64,000 nucleotides of DNA from Epinephelus fuscoguttatus (Eukaryota > Chordata > Actinopteri > Perciformes > Serranidae), in the NCBI RefSeq assembly GCF_011397635.1, contig NC_064772.1, forward strand, positions 12,353,035 through 12,417,034, in the 5' to 3' direction. Position 1 is the first letter of the stretch, and every line of letters begins with the position of its first letter. The translations under genes were made by a program, and so were the position numbers. This document shows, piece by piece, positions 1-11,800 of the stretch. The notes beneath the pieces are model-generated. The model had not been told where the DNA came from. It made no database searches and worked only from the letters and a program-made list of their open reading frames with translations.

Positions 1-765
1 ACATAGACCTTGGGGGGCATGCATGTGCAGTCCAAAATGTGTGACCTTGCAGACTGCAGGCATAACAAACCTGCCAACTGCGCATGTTCCACTTACAAAA
101 TATTGTCTCTTATTTAACACTCTAGTCAAGTTGGTGGTGTATGCACATCAAGCTGGTTTGCCAAGAAGGAGATAAAAAATGGCTGCTTGTTTTGATGACA
201 GGTTGTGCGAGGATATCTGCTGTGGCCCACATTCATATAATTGGTTTTTAAAGGAATACAAAGACAGCCAAATGGTGCTCAACTCCTGGTGACCAACTGG
301 AATGGAGCAGGCTGTTCTCGTGTACTGTTCTGTTTCCTACGAAAAGCAATGCCCCAAACTCATACATATCCCACGTTATGATGAGCCAGCAATTCCTGCA
401 TAATCCATGTATTTCAGAAGGCTGCAATCATGTGACCAATGTGCTGACAGGAGTGAAGAAGGAACCAGTCCCAGAGCAGTCAGGCCCCTGGGAAAACTGC
501 TCAGCCTTGCAGCAAATTTTTCTCAGTGGCCACTCGCAGCATTGCAGCATAAAAAAATCCTGCAGCCCAAAAAGACCATAGACCACCACTGCAAAAGAGA
601 CATCTGTAAATCTGTGAACAGGACACCTCAAACTGCAAACAAGGTTAATTATCACTCTTACTATTCTGAATTTTTGAGCCATGTTGGTTTTATATGTGTT
701 AAACTTTCCTCAAGCCGAGAAAAGCGATTTGAAAATCTGTGAGGTCATCACAATGTAACGTCTAT

Positions 766-1298
766 AGGACTGTTTCCACTGAAGAAGTTCCTGGTACTAT
801 TTGGGGGGCAGGAACTTTACAGGAAAGTCCTCTCACTTGGCCCTCTCAACCGCCATGTCTCCACTGAGAGGGCGGAGTAGGAGGAAGGTTCCTGTAAAGT
901 TTCCGGGCTCTGTATGTGACGTAATCATTGCGCAACCATTGTGACCAGGGTGACGCGGCAAAGAAACAAACAAAGAAGAACAACAACAAAGAAGAAGAAG
1001 CAGAAGGTTGCTGGGTTTGTGGCGTGTCTCTTCGTTTGCGACTCCTTTTAAAAATGCTGGCTATTTTGTTGCTTTCTGTTGACGTCACATCCCGCCTTGA
1101 GTATATCCAATCAGCACCAAGTAAACCCTAAGCCCCACCCAGGAGTTTTTCGGGGCCGTTCTGAGTACCTACTCTGAGGCAGGGACTTGTTTAGCCCCTG
1201 TAAAAGTTCCTTCGGGAGTGGTTCATGCGGTGGAGACACGCACCAACGGCTCCGGCCCCGTAAAATTACCCCAAAGTTCCTGCAGTGGAAACAGGCCT
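766..1298. mobile_element. PIF/Harbinger-like MITE
   Basis: Terminal inverted repeats AGGACTGTTTCCACTG (left) and AGGCCTGTTTCCACTG (right, reverse complement) match at 15 of 16 positions. They are flanked by a 3-bp direct repeat TAT at 763-765 and 1299-1301. Length 533 bp with no transposase. Inverted-repeat ends and a 3-bp target duplication resemble PIF/Harbinger non-autonomous elements; the exact family is not known to me. Confidence 0.6.
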
Positions 1299-2724
1299 TA
1301 TTAACCATGCAGGAACTCGTGAGCGGGGCCAGCAGGTGAAACACTACTGTACATATTCAGTGAGCCGTTTAACATATAAGTAAACCTGGTGTATGTGCCA
1401 GGCAAGCAACTGTTTTAGAATGAAGAGACGCCATCCTGACTTGCGGTATCTAGTTATTTTTTTTGAATCTATGGGAGCAGTCCAGTTAAGAGGCAATTTG
1501 GAGCAGTGGATGGGTCACAAAACACAGGACTTTCCCTCAGGAGACACTGAGTGATCTCTGAGTCATTTTAAGGTACGTCGTCACCATGTTTCCTAAACCT
1601 AACCTTCGTGACTTCACATCAATTACGTAACTTCACATTCACGATGTAACATCATTCGTGGGGTGCTAATGTGTAGGATATCATACAAACCATGGTATGA
1701 GGACATATTGAACGGAGTGTGGAAAGGGAAATGCACACTGAACTCCAGACTGATGAGAACACTCAACTGTAGTGTGGATGAAACTGGATCAGTGTGCACC
1801 ACCAATACAATTCGACAGCTGTACACAAATGCAGAAAGCATTTCCAAGCCTGAATTGAGACAATATTTCAGGGAGGCCATGTTGTGAGCACCACAAACAA
1901 AATCCCATTTTAACCCTTTAATTTTTACAGCAAGAATTGTAGTAACCGTTACACAATTTCAAAATTAACGAGGAGAAATGCAATGTTTTGTTTGCCTGTT
2001 GCAAGTAAAACATAATGATCCATAGCCCAAGTGTCATGGTATGTATCAAAGTGATTGCACCCTTAATGTTAGTGTCTGGCATTTCCTCAAAGACAGAGCA
2101 TTCTGCAAAAGGTTAAAGTCATTATGAATTTTCTAACCCTGTCTTTTTTTCAAATGTTTCAAATAACATTAAAAATCCATTTAAAACTTCTATGTGCTGT
2201 GAGTGCTTCAGTGGTTAAAATGCAATTATGACTCATGATATTTATGTTACAAACTCAAGGCAAATGGTGTAAACTGTTTCATCGAAAAAAGCCTGCATTA
2301 CTACACTAAAAATATTATAACCTGCATTGAAGCCAAAACCACTTACAAGCATGTTTTCTTGATTTGACTTTATTTGTCCAGCATTAAAGTAGAAATACTC
2401 AAGTCATACAGATGATTGCCTCATGTCATTGTAGCTGTATTTGTGCAACTTGATATGGCGGACAGATAGCAGTAGCCAAACAGTGTGATCAGATCTAAAG
2501 CAAATTTTGGAGACGTGAAAAATGTGCGCTTCCTCTGTGATAACGTCACAGCCGGGCCTGACCTCGGCTGATCCTCAATTTCTGCAAAATAAAAGCTCAT
2601 TCACATGCCCCACAGCTTTAGCAACAAGCAGGTAACCATGGATACACTGCACTAGAGACCTGTCTCTCTTCTTGTCTTCATTTGCCTCCTACTCTCCTTA
2701 ACAGTTTCCTGTTGACCCTCTACC

Positions 2725-2730
2725 TTTATT
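2725..2730 (-). terminator. candidate polyadenylation signal of ptchd1
   Basis: AATAAA on the minus strand about 150 nt downstream of the ptchd1 stop. The short distance would mean a very short 3' UTR. Further AATAAA-like hexamers occur downstream, so this is only a candidate. Confidence 0.3.
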
Positions 2731-2881
2731 TTTCCTCTTATCTATCTCTCAGTGACACTCGCCTTTTCTTCCCTTCTTCACAAGGATCAGCATCTTGTCT
2801 GCAGCTGCAGAGATGCTGCTCAGACTACAACAAACCAATTCCCAGACGGCAGTCACTACAGCAACCAGCATCATCCCATGC

Positions 2882-3982
2882 TCACACGGTGGTGATCTGG
2901 TCAACCACTCTAGTGCTGTCATTCATTTCAACACACTCCACCTCCTGCCTCTGCCCCTCTCCGTCAGGCCGGTGTCCCCGGCTCTTGGAGGGAGGCAGGA
3001 AGGTGAGGAGGGTGGGCAGGAACGCAAGCGTGTGCAGGGCCGAGCATCCGGCCGTGAGGGTGAGGCAGCGGAACAGTGTGCGCGTGAGGTTGGAGCGTAT
3101 AGAGCCAACAGGCACCAAGGCGGCGCTGTAGCAGATGAGCGTCTGTAGAGAGGGCACCCCGTGTCTCTCCAGCGCCACCCTCACCCAGCGAGTCCTGCTG
3201 TCACCCCGACCCGAGGCGAAACCGCAGAGGAGGGGACCGCTGCAGTCCGCTGAGTGCCCCAAAGCTGAGATCAGACACAACACAGACATGCAGTCCAGCT
3301 CCACGCCCCACAAGGTCATGAAGCCCAGCACCCCGAACTGGACGGAGAGCAGGGTGAGGCCCAGCCACACAGAGACCAGCGGCTCTACGACGGCCAGCGA
3401 GGACAGACCCAACAGGAAAAGCACCGCCAGCAGTGAGTGTCTGAGGGGGGAGCTGACCGCTGCAGCGTAACGGTCCAGGTAGACGAAGGAAGGGTTAAAG
3501 ATTAGAAAGCGGACACGTGAGGTCAGTGACAGCCGTCGCAGGGTGTCAAGCAGCACTGACATCTCCTCCCGCTTGTTCTCCGTCGTCTTGGCCACCAAGA
3601 AGATTCGGGAAGCTGCCACGTCTGGCTCCTCGCCCTGACCGCGCTCTGCAAATATGATGTCATCAGTGAAGTGGGCAAACTGTGGCTCGCGGAGGAAGGA
3701 GTGGCGGAGTGTGTGGGTGAAGTTTTCCCGTGGCTGGCTGGTGGACTGGTTGCGATCTGACAGGTAGTTCAGGTAAGCTTCCAGCCAGCTGATTCGCTGG
3801 AAGCCTTTGGCATATTCCAGCAGGTCCCGCTGCACTGAGGCATTCCAGTAGGGGGCGCTTTCATAGATGTAAAATCCAATGACAGGGGAATATGAGCTGA
3901 AGTAACGCTGCTGGGCACGGGTATACAATACTGTTGCTGTGTCCATGGCAACCAGTGCACTGGGGTCTGAACCCTGGGTCAC
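2882..3982 (-). CDS. ptchd1: ptchd1 exon 4 (residues 602-967, stop)
   Basis: Acceptor CGTCAACAG|GTGACC; the frame stays open to TGA at 2884-2882. It encodes the second extracellular loop (QQRYFSSYSPVIGFYIYE, SWLEAYLNYL, PQFAHFTDDIIF, RVRFLIFNPSFVYLDRY) and the last five membrane segments (GVLGFMTLWGVELDCMSVLCL; SNLTRTLFRCL; LPTLLTFLPPSK). The tail contains ECVEM and ends STRVVDQITTV with a class I PDZ ligand. Asp847 aligns with the Asp in the human TM10 segment, but the surrounding residues (LGHSADCS versus GINYTIDNC) have diverged. The exon is GC-rich compared with its surroundings. Confidence 0.95.
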   Translation of the reverse strand: MTQGSDPSALVAMDTATVLYTRAQQRYFSSYSPVIGFYIYESAPYWNASVQRDLLEYAKGFQRISWLEAYLNYLSDRNQSTSQPRENFTHTLRHSFLREPQFAHFTDDIIFAERGQGEEPDVAASRIFLVAKTTENKREEMSVLLDTLRRLSLTSRVRFLIFNPSFVYLDRYAAAVSSPLRHSLLAVLFLLGLSSLAVVEPLVSVWLGLTLLSVQFGVLGFMTLWGVELDCMSVLCLISALGHSADCSGPLLCGFASGRGDSRTRWVRVALERHGVPSLQTLICYSAALVPVGSIRSNLTRTLFRCLTLTAGCSALHTLAFLPTLLTFLPPSKSRGHRPDGEGQRQEVECVEMNDSTRVVDQITTV

Positions 3983-4142
3983 CTGTTGACGACAGAAACA
4001 GAAACAGAAACAATCATTACAGGTTAAACAGTGCATTAATAACATGTATGTGAGTGTGTCTGCAGTCTGGGTAAAAACAAAATAATACTGTATAATGTAG
4101 CTGTCAGGAGGACCTTTGCTTGTCCAAAACTGCTGTTTTTAC

Positions 4143-5683
4143 TAGGGTTGGGAATCTCTCTGTGATAGATGATTCAATACGTATCTAGATACAGGGGTTA
4201 CGATACGATTCAAAAATGATATATTTTTAATACAGAACGATTCGATATGATTCGATACAGTGTATGACCGATACAGTTCGATATGATTCAATTCGATATG
4301 ATTCGATACGATTCTATGGTTAACATTTGTTGATGCAGACATTAATCATACATTATAAAATAAATAAGCCAATTCTATAAAATTGACATTCTTACAGTAT
4401 TTTCAAATTTGTTAAAGCCCACATCCCCAAGCATTGTTGCTGTATGGCACTGGCAAAAATAAAATAAAAAGACAAACAACAACAAAATCCCATGTCAAAT
4501 GTATTTATTTTTAGACATGGACCAAAAAAAGACTTGCTGAATGAACATCATTTTGTTGGATGGGATCAATATAAAAATGAGAAGAAGTTTTAAACTTTAA
4601 GTGAAGTGAACTTTAAGTAAAATTTAAGTGTTTTAAACCTACTTGTTGTGCTGTTTTTGTATTGTCTATTTTTATATGTATCGTATATGGACTTGAGCCT
4701 GGAATAAAGTTTATTATAACGCTGTACAATATAAACATAAAGCAGAATAAAATACTAACATGCAATGTAGGGACAGAATCTGACATCTCCTGTTATTAGT
4801 TGATATCATGGACTGTGATGACTAGCAGCTTATCACTGACAGCATGTCAGACTATTTCTCTGTGTTTGCTACACTCTGTTTGTCAGTTATAAAAAGATAA
4901 ATCACTTTTCTATAATACATCAATGATATTTCAATGGAATAAATTACTTATTGACTTATTCATACTTCAAAAACAGCATCAATAAGTGATTAACATAAGG
5001 GGGGATCAAAATAAAATAAATAAATAAAATCAAAATCAACCAGCCACCCTCCTCCCCTGACAAGTAAAGAACAGTCCCTAAAGTGCGCTGAGGTTTGTGG
5101 AAATGTGAACGGCTCGTTTCTCCTCTGACACGCCACATACCTGTGTGCTGCTACGGCTCGGCTGTTCAGGTATTTCTGGGCAGTCATGAGCATTAGACCG
5201 GGCTTCTCGGTCGCCGGTAAGCCATTATCTTGTGCAGCGGAGCACTATGGCCGCCATATTTGACAGGAATACGTATTTCTGTCTGTGTCTGTGACCCCCC
5301 GTTCAACCCACAACCGACAGGATTTGCCTTTAGTTTCTGCTGCGGCTTGGCTGCTCCCTGGTTTATCCAACCAGCATTAGCTTCTGTTCCTCATCTCCAC
5401 CGGTCAAGCTGGCGCTGATGTTTACATCCATTATCGTTGTCAGTAATGCCTGCTACGGTCCGGAGCATGCTGCCGGCTCTTACGTTGTTTTCGAGATGCA
5501 AACTGTTAAAGTCAGTCAACCGATTGCTAGTCTCGCGATACCTGAATCCATGACTCTACAATCGATTCATCTAAGGATTCTTGGCCGATTCGTATTGATT
5601 GAGGAGGCTGCTACCGACGCAGCCATATCTCTCACTTGTCAAACCGGATATCCGGTCGTATCGGTTCATCCCTCCCAACCCTA
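4143..5683. mobile_element. non-autonomous hAT-like element with perfect 8-bp target duplication
   Basis: Starts TAGGGTTGGGA and ends TCCCAACCCTA, perfect inverted termini. It is flanked by identical 8-bp repeats GTTTTTAC at 4135-4142 and 5684-5691, as expected for hAT transposition. Length 1541 bp. The left interior has short GATTCGATA-type iterations (about 4200-4320). No transposase frame remains. It lies in ptchd1 intron 3. Confidence 0.85.
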
Positions 5684-5727
5684 GTTTTTACTGAAGGACA
5701 AAGAAGTTTTTAAAATAACACTACACA

Positions 5728-5960
5728 ATCCATCTATTTTCAACCGCTTATTCAAATAGGGCGCGGGGGCAGCAGGCTGAGCAAAGTATTCTAGAGTTCC
5801 CTGTCCCCAGCAACACTTTCCAGCTCCTCCTGGGGGATCCCAAGGTGTTCCCAGGCCAGATGAGCTATATAATCCCTCTAGCATGTTCTGGATCTGCCAC
5901 AGGGCATCACACCAGTTGAACGTGGTGAAAAAACATGGGGATGGAGTCACATACCTGGGT
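5728..5960 (-). repeat. LINE 3'-end fragment
   Basis: Short 3' fragment of the same non-LTR family as 52886-53466. Both share the GGGGGCAGCAGGC and CAGCTCCTCCTGGGGGA segments and the TAATCCCTC...AGCATGTTCT stretch. It sits directly after the hAT-like element in ptchd1 intron 3. Confidence 0.65.
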
Positions 5961-7787
5961 TTTAGTGTTTTTAGCATACAACAAAAGCCTTCATTCTCAG
6001 CAACGATCTATGCACATGAAGTAGGTAATGGACTGTTTCGCTCTCTCAGAGTTGGATGGTAGTTTTGTCAAGCTAAGTGTGTCCAGTGTTGGTTGAGCTG
6101 GTTTAGCGTTAGCTTTGCTGGTCGCGGCTAGCGCTATCTTTAGATGGTGGAGTGAGGGGAACCCTCAAGTTCGTAGTATTGCCTTTGTATTTTATTCTCA
6201 TATGACACTGCTTGCAAATCACATGTATCATATCCAAGTGCCCCTCTCCTTCTCTCAATCTCAAATAATCCGCCACTGCATTTCTGATTTGTTCCTCTGG
6301 TGCCTCCATCTGTATTTTAATGAACTTCTGCCACATGTTGCTGACTGAGACCTCTGCTGACCTCACCATAAAAAAACCTTTAGCAACATTTAGTGGACCG
6401 AAAAAGCAATTAATTTCATTATTCAAGTACCAAAAGTTGTATTAAAATGTAAATTTGCAAAAATGAATGCTGTATATGATAAAAGATCAATACCTACTTG
6501 GCTTCCATGTATCGATACAATATCGGCATGCAAAATATCGTGATACTATGCTGTATAGATATTTTTTCCCCACCCCAACCATTTCTCATTCACATAAAAC
6601 AAATCTACAGCATACCCAAAGTAAACTGAAGGCTGATCTTGTTTAGTACATGTACATGCGTGGTTTCATTCGAAAGGTAACTGAACAAATTGAGCAGTTG
6701 TTTTTCATATCATAATCATCAAAAATCACTCTAGGAAGGCGCATGGGCAGGCTGTTGTATTTCTAACAGTTTTCAGAAGTCAGACAAAATCGCCTCATCA
6801 CTGTTTGCCCTCAGCTCCACTATGTGTGACACCAAAGATGCTCTATTACAACACTTAATAAGCCGGGTGGGGTGGAGCTATAAGGTTTTGGCAACAGTTT
6901 GAGGATCCAGTGGAGTTACCAGATTTTGTCAAGTTTTTTTTAGTACTTTTCAATGGTTTATTGTTTGTAAAACCCAAAGAGGTGTAAAGAGTGAGTTGAT
7001 TTCGGAGAATAAAAAAAAGACACACACAAAAAAAGACAAAACATAAAGACAATGTGCACTAACATCTTTTTTCATGATACTACCCTCAGCTGCCATGTGG
7101 TGACCAAATATTTAAACACCATTGGAGACAAATCACGTATCATGTACCAGATAATCAGTGGTCTCCTAAAATCTAGACAGAAATTGAGTTAAGTGACACC
7201 AAGATGTAGTAGGTATTTTTTTAAAAAAAAAAAAACCAAAACATAAAGAAAGTTGTTGAGTGAAATGGAAACACTTATAAATCATCTCATAAAAACAGTG
7301 ATATTACTATAGCATATGCTATTGTACCAAAACCCCATTTTAACCATAGGAGCTGCACATAATCATCTGTCAACTAGTGAGTCAGCATCTAAATAACATT
7401 CAATGCAGTTGTTATTCAACAAATTATACATCTATGTTTCAACTTTCTATGACTTCTGTAGTTTTTGCATCAAATGTAAGTGTTTTAGTCAGTTTACGTT
7501 TATGGACATGAAGCTTTTGTTCTGAAGGATTCATGCTGGTTCATGCACATTTCATTCAGAAAATGATGTAAATGATGTGGTCAATTATTTAAAATTACAC
7601 AGCCCCATATGTTGGTCACATCAGCTGTCTGTCTGATGAAACTGCCCCGCACTGACCCCAGTCAAGGATATGATGGCACAGTTCCAATGTGGATCATAAA
7701 TAAATAATGATAAACTGTGCAGTGTCTGGAGTATAAAACTGTAATAAAGTGACAGTTGTATTTTCGTGTGTTGTGTTGTTGCCTCAC

Positions 7788-8527
7788 CTGCAGGAAGCCC
7801 ATCAGTCCAAAGGAGATGTAAACCAGATACAGCAGGACCACAAAGGGTTTGACATAGGTGTTAGTGATCCAGTCTCCATAGCAACGCCTCACACACCCCA
7901 GCAAAAGGTGCGAGTCCTGAGGATGAGGGTCTGTGTTAGCCGTGGAATGTGTGTGTGGAAGTGGATGTGTGTGTGTGGAGTTAGCCACATGGCTGTGTCC
8001 ATGCGCGGCAGGGTTGTTCACCGTGTGTGGGGGGTGTGGGTGTGGGTGTGGGTGAGCATGTGTGTGAGTGAGGTTAGAGTTCGGAGTGTGAGCGTGACTG
8101 TGACCGACCCCATGTGGCGGGTTGGTTGTCTGAGCTTCATCTTGGTAGCGAGTGTACATGAGACACCTGTACCAGGCTGGTTTAGAGTCCAGCCGGTCCG
8201 GTTTGGGGACCCGCCGGCAGAAGCAGCCATGTCTGTAACCGGTCTCTAAGTATCCAGTGAACACCAGACAGGAACTGTAGAAGGACAACGTGTAAACATA
8301 GCTGATGGTGACAGCCAAGGCGGCGGTGCGGCAGAAAAGCCGGACAGCTTCCATGTTGGTGAGCGGCGAGGCAGCCAAGCCCAGGGTCATAAGGTGGAGC
8401 ATGGTGGAGCCGGAGAAACGCAGCATGACATCTTCGAAGACGCTCGCCACGCGCTCTTTGACATGCTGGTCCTCCCGGGTTCGCCTCCATGATGACAGCA
8501 TCTCAAAGGAACCGAAGAGCCCATGAC
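7788..8527 (-). CDS. ptchd1: ptchd1 exon 3 (residues 355-601)
   Basis: Acceptor TTCCCATCAG|GTC and donor CTGCAG|GTGAGG; 740 nt. It encodes [19 protein letters not shown], the rest of the SSD-like membrane block ([32 protein letters not shown]), the cytoplasmic loop FCRRVPKP and TM7 ([20 protein letters not shown]). Residues 493-561 form a His/Pro-rich insertion with 20 histidines, absent from human PTCHD1. In human PTCHD1, as I recall, this exon continues uninterrupted to the stop codon; here an intron follows residue 601. Confidence 0.94.
7908..8114 (-). repeat. ptchd1: low-complexity His/Pro-coding tract inside ptchd1 exon 3
   Basis: GT-rich on the plus strand, so CAC/ACA-rich in the coding sense. 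It encodes [24 protein letters not shown] and HTHPLPHTH runs: 20 His in 69 residues. It keeps the frame and lies in the cytoplasmic loop before TM7. Its base pattern suggests expansion of CA-type simple sequence within the coding region. Confidence 0.85.
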
Positions 8528-8579
8528 CTGATGGGAACAAAAATAGGAATGTAAGTTGAATGAAATGAAGTTTGGTTTA

Positions 8580-9843
8580 GTGCTGGGCGATAAAACCATA
8601 ATTATCTCAGTACAATATTCTTTGAAATATGACAAATGTTCGATAAAATTCAACCAGCACACACTGGAAAAGAGGCTGCTTAAATGCACCTCAAATGTTA
8701 GTTACGACTCGCCATTACACAGAAAAAGAAGACGAGAACAGCCACCAAGGCTGACCATACACAAGCTAACGTATATAGTAACATTATAACGTAAAATTCA
8801 ACAGGCTCATTAGTTTACTTTGGGTATGACTGTTTTGACCAGAGATAACCGCACTGGACATTTTCACGACTGTATTTGCCACATATCGTTAGCTACAGTA
8901 GCTGTATGGATAGTCGACTAATCTAATGCTAACATTATGTTAGGCAACATTTCTTGCAGCTATTTAATTAGAATTTTGATAAATCATAAATTGATAAATG
9001 TTTGATATAATTCAACTAGCAAACACTGGAAAAGGGGTTGCTTAAATGCACCTTAAGTGCTAGTTGCCACTTGCCATTAAACAGAAGACAAGAACAGCCA
9101 CCAAGGCTTACCGTCCACAAGCTAACATATGTAAGTTAACACCATAATGTTACAACAACATTCAACAGGCTCATGAGATTATTTTAAGTCTGTTTTGACC
9201 ACAGATAACAGCACGTTAGCTACAGTAGCTGTAGGTAGTCCATTCATCTAATGCTAATGGTAAGTTAGCAGGCTAACATTACGTTAGCCAACATGACTTG
9301 CTGCTGTTTCATTAGAATGTAATGACATAACATGAATAAATGTGAATAATTGTAATATTAAAACTTTAATAATCAACTGGTCTGTGAACTTGTTTACTGC
9401 CTGAGTCACATCAGACAGACTTTAATCAGCAAAGAATGATCCCACACCATTTCACAATGTCATTGAAGTCTTTTGTTGTGATTATGAAATGGCAGAAATT
9501 ACATACGGGGGCTTTAAAACTGAAAAATACTGACCATAGTTGAGATTTTTTTTGTTGTCTGTTAATGTTGTTTACATCTTCATCTAAAACAATTTTATTA
9601 ATTAATTGACATCATTTTGATTAGAAGTGTTTGAATCTACGTCAGATTTGTGAAACGTTCCCTGTTTGGCAAATGCTGTTGTTTTAGATAGAATAGTTTA
9701 ATTAACCACGTTTCACTCAGGAGTAAAAATCAACCTTTAAACTTAAAACAAATAATAATTTGACATTTATCCTGATAATTACCAATATCAATGGTTATGG
9801 AAATGTTCATCGTAGTAACATTGTTGGCCATATCGCCCAGCCC
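8580..9843. mobile_element. hAT-like element with internal tandem duplication
   Basis: Ends GTGCTGGGCGATA and TATCGCCCAGCCC are inverted repeats. Both sides carry the direct repeat AGTTTGGTTTA (8569-8579 and 9844-9854). Inside, a segment of about 340 bp is duplicated in tandem (about 8626-8975 and 8990-9322). Both copies contain AACAGCCACCAAGGCT and TTAGCTACAGTAGCTGTA. No coding capacity. It lies just inside ptchd1 intron 2, about 50 nt from the exon 3 acceptor. Confidence 0.75.
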
Positions 9844-11800
9844 AGTTTGGTTTAAGGTTATGCTATAATACCTTTCAAGGAAGGCTTTTTTTTATCTCTC
9901 AATATAAATAACATTACTGCACTACAACCACCATATCACCTCATTACACTAACCTTCCCATGTAATCAATCTACGTTTTTTTTTATATTTAGTTCCTAAA
10001 ATGGACAGGTAGAGGGTGCTTGCTTTTTATCTCTGGTTGAGGTTGAGAGGCAGTCAGTAAATAGTTTGTCTGGCACAGGGAAACAGAGATCTGTGTGGGT
10101 ACATGAGACCCTGGAAAAGAGGGTGGATCACGTACCACTGTACCACTGGTTGGTCCAGGAGCTTCGCCTCCATGATGGCTGTTTCCATGCATATTTAGTA
10201 TGACTCAGGGGCAGTATGGCAACCTATTGTCTGGCCGTCTAGCTCTGGGTATTCAGCAACTGCTACCACCTTTTTCTCCTCCATTGTTTACCAACTGTTA
10301 ACTTGTTGTCGTGACCACCACAGACGGTTCGCCTCTCAAATCATGTGATTGGACAGTGGGAAAAAAGATCACGAAAAAAGACATGACGTGGGGCGCTTTT
10401 ACGCTCTGAACTGAAGTTTTTTCAATTCAAGCAGTTCAGAATGCTCCGGGAAAAATGCCAGGCATCTAGAGCGCCTGTGTGATCAGACCTAAGTCTGCAC
10501 TTCCCCAAAGCACATTGTTTTGGTATTACAGCCCACAAATTCCTCAAACTAGCTTATTTCCTTTCCTTAGCATGCTGCAATTGCTTCCACCTCTCCCTTC
10601 AAGTTATTCAATTTGAGTCACAACATTGCACAAGGAAGTGTAATAACTCTGTCTGCCTGTTTCTGAACAGACCTCACTGCATAATGTCATACCTCAATCT
10701 TGTCTGAACTAGAAATATGTGAAATCACAGATGTAAGACACCATGGAAATGTGGTTTCCTTGTGACTTTAACAGTCTAGTTGAGAAATTTGAACTGTAGC
10801 AGCAGAATATGAGAATTTAACTTGTAACCAGTTGATACACATAATAAATAATTAAAATAAATGTAAAATATTTTGAGAATGGAACATGTAATTAGGAAAC
10901 CTCCTTCATGTACAGACTTGTAGCTTCAAACATGAGTAATATGATGTAAGGAATACATTTTTGATGCTGTATTCAATAATTCACAGCAGCGATCATGATT
11001 TTAATGCACCATCATGTGCGTGTCCAGTCTCATGTGCATGCACATACATGTTAAAATGTGCACGGCAGATGGTTTTTAATGGTTTCCCCTACCGAGGTTG
11101 CTATGGCATCCGTGAGTCACCAGTGATACACGTTACCCCCCCTTCTCTCTCTCTCTCTTTCTCTCTCCCTCTCTCGTGACCTCACCATGGCGAAACACTT
11201 AACACCTTAGCAGAGGCGTAACGTACCAACACTTCAGGCGTGGGTGGTGCAACTGAGAAAGTCTGCTGATCTGTGAGTGTGTGTGTATTTGACGGAGGGG
11301 GAATTACACAGTGAATGACAGTGGACGAGGTGGGGAGGTTAATGTTGCAGAGAGAGGATGAGAGCAAAATGAGAAGCTGGGGACAGCACTTGCCAAGGAT
11401 TTTGATATTTACCAGAGCTTGAGACAGGCTAATGTGCATTCATGGACAAACACATGGACGCTCACATTTAGGTACTAATACAATACTCATACGAGTAGTG
11501 TGTGTCCTTTATCCAGAACCCTTTCAGATCCTTCATATTACCGTGAGCCATAAAATTGGAATGCAGATACTGAAAACTTGGTTTGGTTATGGAAAGATGC
11601 ATGAGACATGCAAACAACAAGCTAGGTCTAGCTTGTACTTTTTCCAAATCTGTATCCCTGTGATAAATGCTTCAGAACCAATATCAAAACATTACCTTTT
11701 TTTTATTTTTATGCAGTTTAGTTGCCAGAATAAAATGTTGTCATTTTATGTTCCAGCAAAGCACAGATACATTTGTAAGTTTCATATGAATCATATCTTC

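Larger units (their letters stand above)
1..2881. other. 3' flank of ptchd1, no gene seen
   Basis: Mostly AT-rich sequence with no recognisable exon. The open frames seen are short, lack homology signals, or are antisense to ptchd1 exon 4. The stretch holds one MITE (766-1298) and possibly the ptchd1 3' UTR. Nothing else could be supported. Confidence 0.5.
3983..7787 (-). other. ptchd1: ptchd1 intron 3
   Basis: Intron between codons 601 and 602 (phase 0), GTGAGG...CAACAG. The first half holds a 1.5-kb hAT-like element and a LINE fragment. At 6480-6590 there is a further ATCGATACAATATCG-type transposon remnant. The remainder is AT-rich and unassigned. Human PTCHD1 is, as far as I recall, a three-exon gene lacking this intron. 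Confidence 0.8.

Noticed and set aside
3135..3470. Long plus-strand frames over ptchd1 exon 4 (also 2682-3148)
   Set aside because: They are antisense shadows of a GC-rich, strongly conserved minus-strand exon.
3983..4045. Extension of the ptchd1 exon 4 frame upstream to an ATG
   Set aside because: The residues upstream of VTQGS match nothing, a good acceptor CAACAG lies at the boundary, and exon 3 joins in frame there.
9989..10500. Possible transposon remnant (GGCGCTTTTACGC; GAGCGCCTGTGTGATCAGAC)
   Set aside because: It looks like a teleost repeat but I could not define ends or copies in this window.
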